Source of the DNA: Hemerocallis citrina
Taxonomy: Eukaryota; Streptophyta; Magnoliopsida; Asparagales; Asphodelaceae
NCBI GenBank assembly: GCA_017893485.1
Contig: CM030366.1
Span: forward strand, 201,557,173-201,621,172
DNA: 64,000 nucleotides
Direction of reading: 5' to 3'
Numbering within the stretch: position 1 is the stretch's first letter; every line of letters begins with the position of its first letter. The position numbers were made by a program, and so were the translations under genes. Shown piece after piece: positions 35,140-47,100 of this stretch. The notes under the pieces were generated by a model. That model was not told the DNA's origin, searched no databases, and worked only from the letters and a program-made list of their open reading frames with translations.

Positions 35140-36480
35140 CTCCTCTTAAACTCACGGTGGGTCGAACAGTGTGAGTTTGCCCACCAAGTAACGAAATCTC
35201 TTAACAGTGTGGGATTTTGTGAAAGAGTCTGTTGTTTGTTGTGAAGATGTAACAAAATGAAAGAAAATGGCACATGCTTCAAGACGCTCAGGAACATAGT
35301 GGCACTCTATCTCTATGTGCTTCGTTCGCTTATGAAAGCCCGAGTTGCTTGCAATGTGCAACGCACTCCGGTTATCACAATGAAGATGGGTAGCTCCTGT
35401 GAGAGTGACACTCATATTTGATAACAGCTAACGAACATTAACAATCTCTCTAGTGGTAGCTGTTATTGCTCTGTACTCAGCTTTAGTGGAAGAACATGCA
35501 ACAACTACCTATTTCTTGCTTCTCCATGAGATCAGCGAATCACCAAGAAATAGACAAAAACCTGCGGTAGACTGTTTGGTAGTAGGATCACCCGCCCAGT
35601 TCGAATCAGAATATGCACTGAGTTCCAGTTTTGATGTAGAATGCATGAATAATAAGCGAGTGATAGTGCCTAGATGATATCTGAGAATCCAAAGAAGAGC
35701 ATTATAGTGAACTAATGTAGGAGCATAAACAAACTGACTAACAACACTGGTTGCAGAGCAATATCGGGTCTAGTCATGCATAAGTAGACAAGCTGTCCAA
35801 CAATCTGCCTGTATCTAGTAGGATCGGAAAGGAGCTTACCATCTGTGGGACGAAGCTTCACACGAAGGTCTAAGAGAGTATCAGCTGATCGACTGTCAGA
35901 GAGACATGTAGCGGAGATAACATCTGATGGTATTTCTATTGAGAAATGAGTATGTCCCGAGATCCATGGACAATCTCTAGACCCATAAAGTAGCATAGTC
36001 TACCAAGATCTTTTATATGGAACTGCTGGTAAAGGTAGTTTTGGGTGGATGCAATGCCCGTCGAGTCATCCCCAGTAATAATCATATCATCAACATATAA
36101 TAGTGGAAGTATCATCCCCTGCGGGGATGACCGCATAAACGTAGAGTGATCCTGTGAACTCTGAATGAAACTAGCATAGGTGATGACATGGTGAAAATAC
36201 TCGAAACAAGCTCGAGGGGCCTGTTTTAGGCCATATATAGCTCGACGGAGACGACAAACATGATGAGGAGGAGTGGTATGGCTAGAAGGAGGATGCATGT
36301 AAACAGTCTCAGATAATGTACCATAAAGAAATGCATTCTTCACGTTTATCTGGTATAACGGCCACTGACGAATGGAGGCAACGACAAGGAGAGTGCGAAT
36401 TGTAGTCATCTGTGCAACTGGGGCAAAAGTCTCATCATAATCAATGCCATGCTCCTGCGTAAATCCTCGGGCAACTAAAC
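35140..36480 (-). pseudogene. Copia-2 reverse transcriptase and RNase H
   Basis: The minus-strand RT shows INVKNAFLYGTLSETVYM, AIYGLKQAPRACF and the catalytic box LLYVDDMIITGDD (near 36060-36100), all normal for Copia. RNase H shows THLHCDNRSALHIASN and FHKRTKHIEIECHYV (35280-35400), with the usual Asp. Stops and frameshifts separate the blocks. Confidence 0.9.
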
Positions 36481-36532
36481 GAGCCTTGTGCCGCTCAATG
36501 GAGCCATCAGATCAATATTTGACCTTGAAGAT

Positions 36533-37669
36533 CTACTTGCAGCTAACATGCTGAACGCCCACAAGCAGTGGAACAACATTCCAAGTGTCAGTCTGATCAA
36601 ATGTACGGAACTCCTCTGCAATAGCTTTTCGCCACTCAAAAAATTGAATAGCTTCCTGATAGGTTCTGGGCTCATGTGTGGAGTGTATAACAGTGAGATA
36701 TGTATGAAACTGTGGTGGGTAGGAGGCAAAGGTGGTAAAGCCAAACTGGTCAGAAGGACCAATGTTATCAGGTGTGTAACGGGCCGATGGAATTCCTGAG
36801 GTTGAACGTGTAGACTGACGGACCGGTGGTGAATGGGTAGTGTGTAGGGGTGAGATAGGTGGAGTGGGTTCATGCAGCTGTGGGGATGCAAGTGGTGAAG
36901 GTAGAGGATGTTGTGGGGATGCAGGTAGTGTCTCCATAAGAGGAATAATAGGTGGAACGACAGTATGAGATGAGAAAGGAGTCAAAAGAGTGGGATCATA
37001 TGGAATATGTGAAGCTAGGCCCAAGGAGATAGGCCTAACTACAAGGGAATCAAGAAAACTAGCATCCTCAGGAGAAGTCAAGTAGTAGGAAGAGTCTTCC
37101 ACAAAAGAGACATATCGAAAAATATGAACATGACCTGCCACAGGACCAAAACAACGATATCCTTTATGTTCTGGACTGAGACCTAGATGAACACACTTAG
37201 TAACTCGAGTGGTGTGCTTCGTACGCTCAGTGGGAGGGAGAAGGACAAAACAAGTGCACCCAAAAATACAGAGCACATTGTAGTCCGGCGGTGAGTGACG
37301 AAGAGCCTCATGAGATGATGTGCCAGATAGAGCAGATGAGAGAGTGATGTTAATGACTCTGACAGACGTCATGACTACTTCAGCCCAGAAAGAACGAGAA
37401 ACGAAAGAGGAGAGTAGATGAGCACGAACTGTCTCAGGGATATGACGATGCTTGCGTTCAGCTACACCATTTTGTTCATGTGTGCCAGAATATGATTGCT
37501 GAAAGAGTGTACCACAAGAGTGAAGGATCGATCTCATAGTAGTAGAAGTGTATTCACGAGCACCATCTGAGCGAAATGTTTTAATACGCACAACATACTG
37601 AGTGTGAACCATGTTCATAAAGAACTGGTAAATGTCAGGTATCTCAAATCGTTGGCACAAAAGAAACAC
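36533..37669 (-). pseudogene. Copia-2 integrase
   Basis: This 378-codon frame contains IKTFRSDGAREY (second catalytic Asp), HEQNGVAERKHRHI (catalytic Glu) and CVHLGLSPEHKGYRCFGP, then a Pro/Ser/Thr-rich C-terminal region. The N-terminal part lies upstream in other frames (about 37670-37920). Confidence 0.88.
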
Positions 37670-37917
37670 CCATGTGTATGTAATAAAGTTATCGATGAAA
37701 CTAACATAATAGAGATAACCTTTGTGAGAAAATGTAGGAGATGGTCACCATATGTCAGACAGAATAAGTTGAAAATGATGGGTGGTTTGAGAAGTACTTT
37801 TTGATTAAAAGGGAGTGTTGACAATCAGAAAAAATGAGTAAAAGAAAGAGGACCAAGGACATCACTACGGGCTAAAGTCTTGAGCTGGGACTCACTAATA
37901 TATTTTAAACGTCTGTG

Positions 37918-38809
37918 TTACATATCAGCATCAGAGAACACAACACCAGCAAAATGAGGATGAGATTTATGGACATGAAGAAAATCTAGATGATATAGAT
38001 GACCAGGTCGACCAGCACGCCTAAACTCCTGACCAGTGTGTAAATCAGTAATAGAGGAACCTAAAAAGTCAAATGTAACGAGAAGACTACTATCACATAG
38101 TGCACTAATGGAAATAAGGTTCATGGATAAATGAGCAGCATAATGAACATAAGGCAATTTGAGAGTGGGAGAGCTAATAGACTTTGAGTGTGTAGTGAGA
38201 AGTTGTGAGCGATCGGCAATGTGTAGGGATGGAGAGAGGGAAATGCAGTGCTGGTGGTGAGCAGCGTATAATTACTAGTGAGATGATGTGATGCACCAGA
38301 ATCTAAAATTCATGAAGAATTCATACTGGGAGTAACAGAGAATGCATGGGCAGAAGGACCAACAGTGACAGACTGACCTAAGAGCTCGAGTTCTAGTTGA
38401 GCGAGGCAATGTTGAAAATTAGCCCAATCAGTAGAAGATGGCAAGGCTGTAGCAACAGTCATGGCCAAGGATGTAAGGGAAGAAGGACGGTGAGGAGGAA
38501 TGAGACCAGTGTTGTCGTGGTAGGGATCAAAATGAAGACTGGGATGTTGCTGGTGTCGAGATCCTGATAGGGAGCTGGATGGAGTTGCCGGTGTCGGAAG
38601 AAGGGGTGGGGTAGGGTTAGAGATTATGCTGAGAGAATGTAGGAGTCCGGAAGGAGAATGAGGGCGGCGCTACTGGTGTTTGAGTGTAGATGATGATCGA
38701 GATGTGAGGGAGAGGGAAGACGAGGATGCAGCAGTAGCGGAGTTAGTGGAAACAGAAGAATACTGGTGAAACTGATGTTCCATTGGGGCAGTGCCTGATT
38801 TTTTAAAAA

Positions 38810-38840
<31 letters not shown>

Positions 38841-39353
38841 TGACGACTGGTGACGGTGGTGACGACAATGGTGGCAACTGACGGTAGTAGCAGCAAAGAG
38901 GCAAAGGGTGCGGTTAGGTGTGTGATTTCGATTTGAATATCGGGTTCGTATTTGGTTAAAATTGGGTAGGGTTAGAGACCTTTTTTTTAAAGTAAAGGTT
39001 TAGTGGGTTGGGTTCGGGTGGTGGGATTCAGGTATTGGGTTTATTATAAAGTATTGGATTTAGTATAAATTCAGTTTAGTATAGGGTATTAGGTTTAGAA
39101 TCAGAAGTTTGGGTATAGATTCGGATATTGGGTTTAAGGTTTGAGGAGAGTGGAGATTTGGCGGCTAGGGTTTCGGTTATGGAAGTCGAGGTGGGTCGAC
39201 GGGGAGATAGATGAGGTGCCTACGGTTTGGGAGTTGGGTATTGGATTCGACGGGGAGATGGATGAGGCGGCTAGGGTTTCGATGCCGACGATGGGTTTCT
39301 GGTCGAAAGTGGATCTTCTGATGTGGTCAAAATTGATGCTGACGATGTGTTTC
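37918..39353 (-). pseudogene. Copia-2 gag, protease and pre-integrase region
   Basis: Minus-strand frame 37918-38157 reads MNLISISALC and GSSITDLHTG, the stretch after a Copia protease. The preceding gag is low-complexity, rich in Pro, His and Ser codons, and scrambled. It matches Copia-1 at 4295-4467 and 19112-19300. Confidence 0.75.
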
Positions 39354-39358
39354 GATAC

Positions 39359-40456
39359 TATTGGGATTTTGTTCTTCCCTATTTCCAAGATCACAATGAT
39401 CTAATACTTAATCTAATCTCAAATAAAATAAAAAGAATAGAAATCAATATATATTACCTTCAAGCTTTGATTTCTTGTTTCTTTTCCTCCTTCAGTTCTA
39501 ACTCTAGTTCTTCCTCTCCTTTTCTTCTATATCCTGGTGGGAGGCACAAGAGAGATAGCTAGGTTTTACCCTTACTCTCATATTTATAGAGGAGATGAAA
39601 GCCTAGGGTTAGGAACTTTAGGAAATCCTAGTTGGGATAAAATTACAATACTATCCACTATGTATTTGTATTTTGCTCCCCAACTAAAATCTACATTATT
39701 AATAGACCCTGACACAATATAGTTCTACAAGACACCTTTCCTTTACCGATATTCACAAATGCACCCTTGGAATTCGTGATACCACCTTCACGGGTCAATT
39801 TGTAACTTAAACCCTGTTTTCACATTTAACCTTTATACAATCTGACAATGACTCTAAAATTTATTTTTTACAAAATAAAATTTTGTATATAATAAAATAT
39901 TTTTCTGTAAAATATACCCATGGGATTTTATTGTCAGATTATAACCTTCGTTAAATAAACAAGGGAATATCTTCTCTTTTAGAGATATGATTCCGTATTA
40001 CAAATACATGTTCTCATATTTCTAATAAGACACATCCAATGCATCGAGGTATTGGTCTAGAAGACCAGACTCTTTGATTTATCAAAATGCGCGATATTAA
40101 AAAATGAGTTCACTATGTGTGTAGGATTTAGAGATCATGTTTATATTGCCTTTAACGATAACACTATCTTGTGGTTATTTGCAAGTGTAATCATTCTTTG
40201 TTCCATCAATTCGTACTAAACGAACTAGCACAACAAGTTCGAGTCAACCCTCTCACTTGTTGTGCTATAGTCTGCCAAACAGAATGCCCAGTTCTATTAT
40301 TGACTGTGAATATGTTCTTTGTGCATAGACATAATTACTATGCAGCATGGACCTTATTGATGCACAATATCAATATTTGTGAATAAACCAAAAATTGCTC
40401 TATTAATGAAATGACAAATAAATAAATTTATTTCTGTCTAATCATATAACCCTACA
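39359..40456 (-). repeat. 3' LTR of Copia-5
   Basis: 1098 bp. On the minus strand it starts TGTAGGGTTATATGATTAGA and ends CAAAATCCCAATA. It is preceded on the minus strand by AAGTGCAAGTGGGAG-like purine-rich sequence, the polypurine tract. Confidence 0.88.
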
Positions 40457-40508
40457 ACTCCCACTTGCACTCCTAGTTTAAAGATAAACTTTGAGGACAT
40501 ACTAACAA

Positions 40509-41430
40509 TCACTCAAAAAATAGCAATCTGATCCCTCTTGGTGACAATTCGGAACTGCTGTATACTAACACATAATATTTTTTAGCATTGAGATACTTCA
40601 ATATGTGTTTAACAGCTAACCAATTTTCGAAGCCTGGATCTGATTGATACCTGCTGACCATGCCAACTGCGTGATAGATGTCTGGTCGTGTACAAAGAAT
40701 AGCATACATGAGACTTCCTACTGCTGATGCATAAGGAATTGATCTCATTTTCTCTCTTTCCTCGGCTATTTTTGGACATTGTTCATTGGAAAGAGGTATT
40801 CCGTGTCTAAAAGGTAAAAGACCTTTCTTAGAATTTTGCATGCCAAAACGAACCAGTATCTTATCTATATACGCAACTTGGGAAAGCCCAATTTTTCTTT
40901 TCTGGCGATCTCGAAATAGCTTAATGCCAAGAATATAACTAGCTTCCCCAAATTCCTTCATATCAAACTGTTTTGACAACTAAATCTTGATCGTTATCAT
41001 GACTCCTACATCATTACTAATAGCAGAATATCATCAACATGAAGAATTAAAAATACCACTACTTCGCCCACAATCTTTTGTACACACAGTATTCATCTTC
41101 GTTTTGATCGAAACCATAAGACTTTATCTTTTGATCAAAGCACATGTTCCAACTCCTAGTGATTGTTTTAGTCCATAAATGGATCTATCCAACTTGCATA
41201 CTTTATCCTCTTTGCCCTTAACTATGAAACTATCTGGTTGAGACATGTAAATCTCTTCTTCAAGATGCCCATTTAAGAATGCAGTCTTGACATCCATTTG
41301 CCAAATTTCATAATCGAAATGAGCTGCAATGGATAAGAGAGTTCGAATAAATTTCAATATAGCCACTGGCGAAAAGGCTTCTTCATAATCAATACCTTCC
41401 TTTTGATTAAAACCTTTTGCCACTAATCAT
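40509..41430 (-). pseudogene. Copia-5 reverse transcriptase
   Basis: RT landmarks on the minus strand are [31 protein letters not shown] and SIYGLKQ (41150-41390), then FGEASYILGIK and ASAVGSLMYAILCTRPDI (40680-40940). The YVDD block lies in the damaged stretch 40980-41125. The RNase H domain that should follow LVYSS is missing: only about 50 bp separate it from the polypurine tract, so the element has a 3' coding deletion. Confidence 0.88.
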
Positions 41431-41609
41431 GCCTTGAAGGTTTCAACCTTCCCATCTACTCCTCTCTTTCTCTTGTATACCCACTTGCATCCAATAGGTT
41501 TAATATTTACAGGTGGTTCTACAAGATTCCAGACTTTGTTGGAGTACATAGACTCCATTTCTGATTTCATGGCCTTTTGCCAGGATTCTGAATCAACATC
41601 TTTAAGTGC

Positions 41610-42549
41610 CTATTTGTAGTGTCTGGGATCTGAGTCATGCTCATCAGGAATGGGCCCGGAGGCTTCCCCCAAAAGCATGTATCTTCCAGGTAGTCTGGTT
41701 TCTCTCCCACTACGACGAAGTACCGGTGCAATATTAGAATTTTCTATGGTAACTAAAGTAGTATCAGGTAAATTTGCATCTATACTATCAGGACTTGGTA
41801 TCAGATTATCTAACAACTCATGCAAAATCAAGTCACTCCGTGAAATATGTTTTATCACATAGTCTTCCTCTAGATAAACAGCACGTGTTGAAACAAATAC
41901 TTTCTGTTCACTAGGACTATAGAACATGCCTCTACGAGTTCCTTTTGGATACCCAATGAACAGACAAGCTTCTGATCTTGTTTCCAACTTATCTGGTTGT
42001 TGCTTCCGCACATATGCAGTACAAACCCATATACGCAAATGTTGTATACTTAGTTGTCTCCCACTCCATAACTGAGTAGGTGTGCTATCAACAGCCTTAG
42101 ATGGAACCAAGTTCAAAAGATAAACTGTTGTAAGTAGGGCATATCCCCAACAAGATATAGGTAATGTAGCGTAACTCATCATAGATCTAACCATATCAAG
42201 TAAATTTCTATTCCTCCTCTCAGCTACACCATTCTATTGAGGACAGTTAGGTGCAGATAACTATGGTACAATCCCACACTGCGTAAGATAATCTCGAAAC
42301 TCACTAGAGAGATACTCCCCTCCTCGATCTGATCGAAGAATCTTCAAGTGTTTACCTAATTGATTTTCACTTTCTATCTTAAACTCCTTAAATTTCTCAA
42401 AAGTTTTAGACTTGTGACGCATTAGGTATACATAGCCATATCTTGAGTAATCATCTATGAAAGTCACAAAATACTCATATCCTCCCCTTGCACTAGTGCT
42501 CATAGGTCCGCATACATCTGTGTGTACCAATTCTAAAGGTTCTTTGGCT
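41610..42549 (-). pseudogene. Copia-5 integrase
   Basis: The catalytic core reads VHTDVCGPMST, VTFIDDYSRYGYVYLM and LRSDRGGEYLS (42290-42530). The NGVAERRN block near 42215-42235 follows two stops, and the C-terminal part has CLFIGYPKGTRRGMFYSP. A run of seven A residues (near 42556-42562) carries one base too many and shifts the frame between the pre-integrase and the core. Confidence 0.88.
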
Positions 42550-43683
42550 CTATTTTTTTCCAGAATACGGTCTTCTAGTCATTTTTCCTTGCAAACAAGA
42601 TTCACAAATTGGCATAGGCTCCTCTACCAAGGGACCCAAAGATCCACTTTTCACCAATTTGTCAATCCTATCAGGGTTAATATGTCCTAGACGTAAGTGC
42701 CAAAAAGCCTTAGAATTACTAGAAGGTATTTTCCTTTTGTTTGATATAGTACTAGATAAGGCATTAGTTTTATTAATAGGCAGTTTGGAAGAAATAGTAT
42801 GAAGCAAATATAATTCATCTTTTATTATTCCAGAACAAATAAACTTGTCATTTTTACGAACTATGGCTTTGTCCTCAAATAAAGTAGAATATCCATGTTT
42901 CCATAAAGATTTAATTGAAATTAATTTTCTCCTCATATCTGGAACATAAAGAACATTATTCAAAACTAAAGATCTTCCATCACTAAACTGCAAATCAACT
43001 GATCCTACTGCTACAGCTTTAACTCGATGTTGCGATCCTAGATAAATGTCAACTTTGCCATCACTTAGTTCCCTTGTTGTCTTGAACCCCTGCATGGAAT
43101 TACAAACATGATCAGTGACTCCTGAGTCAAAACACCAAGTGTCTATAGACTTCTCCACAAAACATGTTTCAACAACTAGTGATTCAGGCATACCTGAGTT
43201 GGCATTTTTCTTTGCAAGATATTTCACGCAATTCCCTTTCCAATGCCCTTTGATACCGCAGTGGAAACATTTTTCCTTTGGTTTATTCTTCTGATTCACA
43301 AGCTTTGTTGGTTTTCTAAAACCAGATTTACCATTAAAATTTTTGCCTTGCTTCTTCTTTCCTATCTTACCTTTCGGTTTGATAGAAGAAGTTTCACCAA
43401 TGAAAACACTACTTTTTGGCTTAACGATTCCTTCAGCCGCAATCAACTCATTCATCAGTTCGGAAAGGGACAGATTCATTTTGCTCATTTTGTAATTGAG
43501 CGTGAACTGATTGAATGAGTGTGGTAGCGTCTGAAGGATCATATCAACTTGGGTTTCCTTATCGATTATTGCACCAAAAATCTGAAGTTCATTAAGGAAC
43601 CCCATCATTTTCAAGACATGCTCACGAACAGGAGTACCCTCAGCCATCTCAACATTCATTAATGCTTTCATCGCAACTTTCAT
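42550..43683 (-). pseudogene. Copia-5 gag (N-terminus lost), protease and pre-integrase
   Basis: The frame holds the second half of Copia gag (MILQTLPHSFNQF), one zinc knuckle CFHCGIKGHWKGNC and a protease active site FDSGV where DSGA is usual. The pre-integrase zinc finger LRLGHIN...CESCLQGK follows. The apparent ATG at 43683 sits exactly on the junction with the inverted LTR. Homology suggests that about 100 N-terminal gag residues are missing, so this ATG is fortuitous. Confidence 0.9.
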
Positions 43684-44113
43684 TGTAGGGTTATATGATT
43701 AGACAGAAATAAATTTATTTATTAGTCATTTCATTAATAGCGCAATTTTTGGTTTATTCACAAATATTGATATTGTGCATCAATAAGGTCCATGCTGCAT
43801 AGTAATTATGTCTATGCACAAAGAATATATTCACAATCAATAATAGAACTGGGCATTCTATTTGGCAGACTGTAGCACAACAAGTGAGAGGGTTGACTCG
43901 AACTTGTTGTGCTAGTTCGTTTAGTACGAATTGATGGAACAAAGAATGATTACACTTGTAAATAACCACAAGACAGTGTTATCGTTGAAGGCAATATAAA
44001 CATGATCTCTAAATCCTGAACACATAGTGAACTCATTTTTTAATATCGTGCATTTTGATAAATCAAAGAGTGAGGTCTTCTAGACCAATACCTCGATGCA
44101 TTGGATGTGTCTT
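43684..44113 (+). repeat. Inverted LTR of Copia-5, first part
   Basis: It starts TGTAGGGTTATATGATTAGA on the plus strand, the mirror of 40456. It is interrupted by the LINE at 44113 and continues at 48611. Confidence 0.88.
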
Positions 44114-47100
44114 TTTTTTTTTTTGAGGGAAAAGGTGGAATAAGGCCACCCTGTTTCATTAATAAGAGCTTAACGAAACAAACCCAGAGTACTGGGCCCA
44201 AATACAAACTACAGACATAAAATAAAACATACATGAAGCAACATGACTACTAACAACAAGCCCCTCCAACAACCCTGGAGGTGGGCCGACACACTAGCTC
44301 GGTCCAGCAAAATTGTGAGTACATCAGTTTAGCTTCGTACAGTGCCTCCACGGCACATGCACACCTACCTGAAACAAGTCTGACAGAATTTTATCACCCG
44401 TCGCTTCCTGCCTTCACCTCGCTTGGGGGACCCCATCTTTGGGCCCAAGCCCCGCAGATCGAAACTCGCAGCCTCCCACCAACTTCGAAACTCGCAGCCT
44501 CCCACCAACTTCACCACTCATCCTACAAGCACGCCAGCCGCTCCTACAGCCGCTATCAAAGAAATAGCCGTGGAGAGGATACCTTCACCTCTCACACGAT
44601 CGCGCTCTTCTCCTGCGATTTCTCACCAAGCAACTATATAGCTCCCCCCACCTAACACCACCCTCCAGGAGAGAGCCGTGTAGAGGATACCTTACCTCTC
44701 TCACGCTCAAGCTCTCTCCGGCAATTTCTCACCACACAGACTTATCTCACCTCAAACTCCCAATACGAGGGAAGAGGTGACGCTGTCACGAGGCAGTGGC
44801 CTAAGCTGGAGGAAGCTCAATAGCCAGATAGTAAGCGCTGTGGATACTGCACCGACGACATCGTAGGACACACCCGACCCACCACACCCCAACCCCACAC
44901 CCCCTCACCCCCCAACAAACCGACTTCACACATCACGGAGGGACCCCATCTTTGGGCCCAAGCTCCACAAACGTCACTCGCACAAAACTACAAGCTTCCC
45001 ACCCCAGCCCCAGCAAAAGCACTGACAAAAGCACCCTCAACCACAGGAAATCAGATCGGTGGTGGGGGGGGGGTCCCAATTGCAACCACAGCATCGAGGT
45101 CGGGGGGGGGGGGGCACCCAACTGGGGGCACAGCAAATCAGATCTTCTAGATCTATCTACCAGATCTAGAAAATCTTTTATAAAAAATCCACTTACAGCG
45201 ACACCGGAGAAAACGGATGAGGGATTGCCACAAACTCTCTGACAATCCAGCTTCACCATAGAGTAATCCTCCCCTTTCCTAGACTAAGCCGAAGTCCCGA
45301 AACGAACCCCCGGCTTCTCCATCTTCTCCGCCGTCAGCTCCATACTGATCAGCGCCGCCAACGGCACCATTCTCTCCTCCTTTGATGCCATCTTCAAATC
45401 GATGAGACTCACTCTAGAAGAAGTGGAATCATAGCAGAATCTGTAGAACCCCGTATTTTCAAATATTATTTTAATTATTTGAAAATGAACTTTAAATGAT
45501 TTTGAGTATTTGAAAAATATTTTCTAGGAAATTTATCTTTTGTACACGTGCAAAACACGTGCAAATGACTTTTGAGAAGTTTGAAAAATTTAGTTTTCCT
45601 TATGAAAAATCCTTATTTATTATTTGAAAATTATTTAATATTTTTCCAGATTTTTCTGAAATTAATCATGCCTATTTGCAATTTTTGAGAAAAGAAGGAC
45701 TTATTTGCAAAATTGACATTTTGAGGGTTGAAGTGCAAAATGCATTTGCTGGACATTTCGATCAGTATTTGTTGAAGTTTAAAACAAAAAAAATATATAT
45801 TTTTCTATTAGATCCTAACTTAAATGATATTTGATTTAAATTTCAAGAATAGAATTATATATGCAAGATGTGTTTTGGGAAAGGAGTATTTTGCAAAAGA
45901 GGGAATATAACCCTAATATTCTATCCGGCATATATAAGGAAAATCCTTTTCCCAGCCGTCATTGAGAACTCACAGAATTTGAGATTATTTTGAGGAGCAA
46001 AAAGGAGGATTCTTGGATCTAGCAAGGAGAAAGCTTTTGGCGGATTTTCATCAAATCAAAGGTGAGTGGTTTGTTTTGTTGTTTTGTTTTGCTTTGCTTG
46101 TTTTGTTTGTCTTGATTGATGAATGACGTAAGATCTTGTTATGCTTGTTTGTGATCATTATGCCATTATTTTGTTAGTCCCATTGAATGTATGGTATGGA
46201 TCTTTTATTTGTTATGGAGGATGAGAACTCTTGTTGATAATTGAACCATGTATGAGAAAATATTAAGATTTGTTGAGAAAATGTTGATCTATGAGATCGT
46301 ATTGTTGGGAGACATATTAAGAATTGATTTTGTTGTGATTAGATAGTAAACACCTGGACCTTATGGTTGTAAATCAGATTTGGATTAAGTTATGGAAGAC
46401 ATTTTGTTGAGAAAAACCCTAATGGGAGAATTAAGAATTGAGATCATGAGAATATGAGATTGGAGAAATTGATCGATTGAGTAATGTGACCATGATGGAG
46501 ATTATTGAGAATTGTTTATTTGCCTGGATATAAATTGATTTTATGATCGATGAATCTTTAGAATACACCCGTTTGATTTGTGTTCAGACCTATACTTTTT
46601 GTAAATCTGTAGCCGACAGTCGACTGGACTGCGAAGCAGTCGACTGGTACGAGCCTACTGTGTATTTTCAGTCTTGAGTTTTGTTCGGGACAGTCGACCT
46701 AGACTGAGGTCAGTCGACTGATCCTCTGTATGTGATTTTGTTCAGTCCTTTCGGGACAGTCGACCTATGACCTTTCAGTCGACTTAAATACTTAGATTAT
46801 TTTGATGAGGACTATTTGAATTTGTCTCGGGGTAGTCGACTGATGACTTGTCAAGTCGACTGGTCATGCCTTAGATTATTTTTATAAAATGTTGGGATAT
46901 GTCCTCTGGACAGTCGACTGGTTATTTATGCAGTCGACTGGTCCTGTAGGATCTTTGTATTTGATTTGAGATATTTTGTTTAGTGTTTGATTTTGAGACA
47001 TTTGTTCAGTACTTGATCCTGAGATATTGTTCAGTATTTGATGTTGAGATATTTGTTCAGTATTTGATTTTGAGATGTTCAGTTAAGAACATGATTTTGA

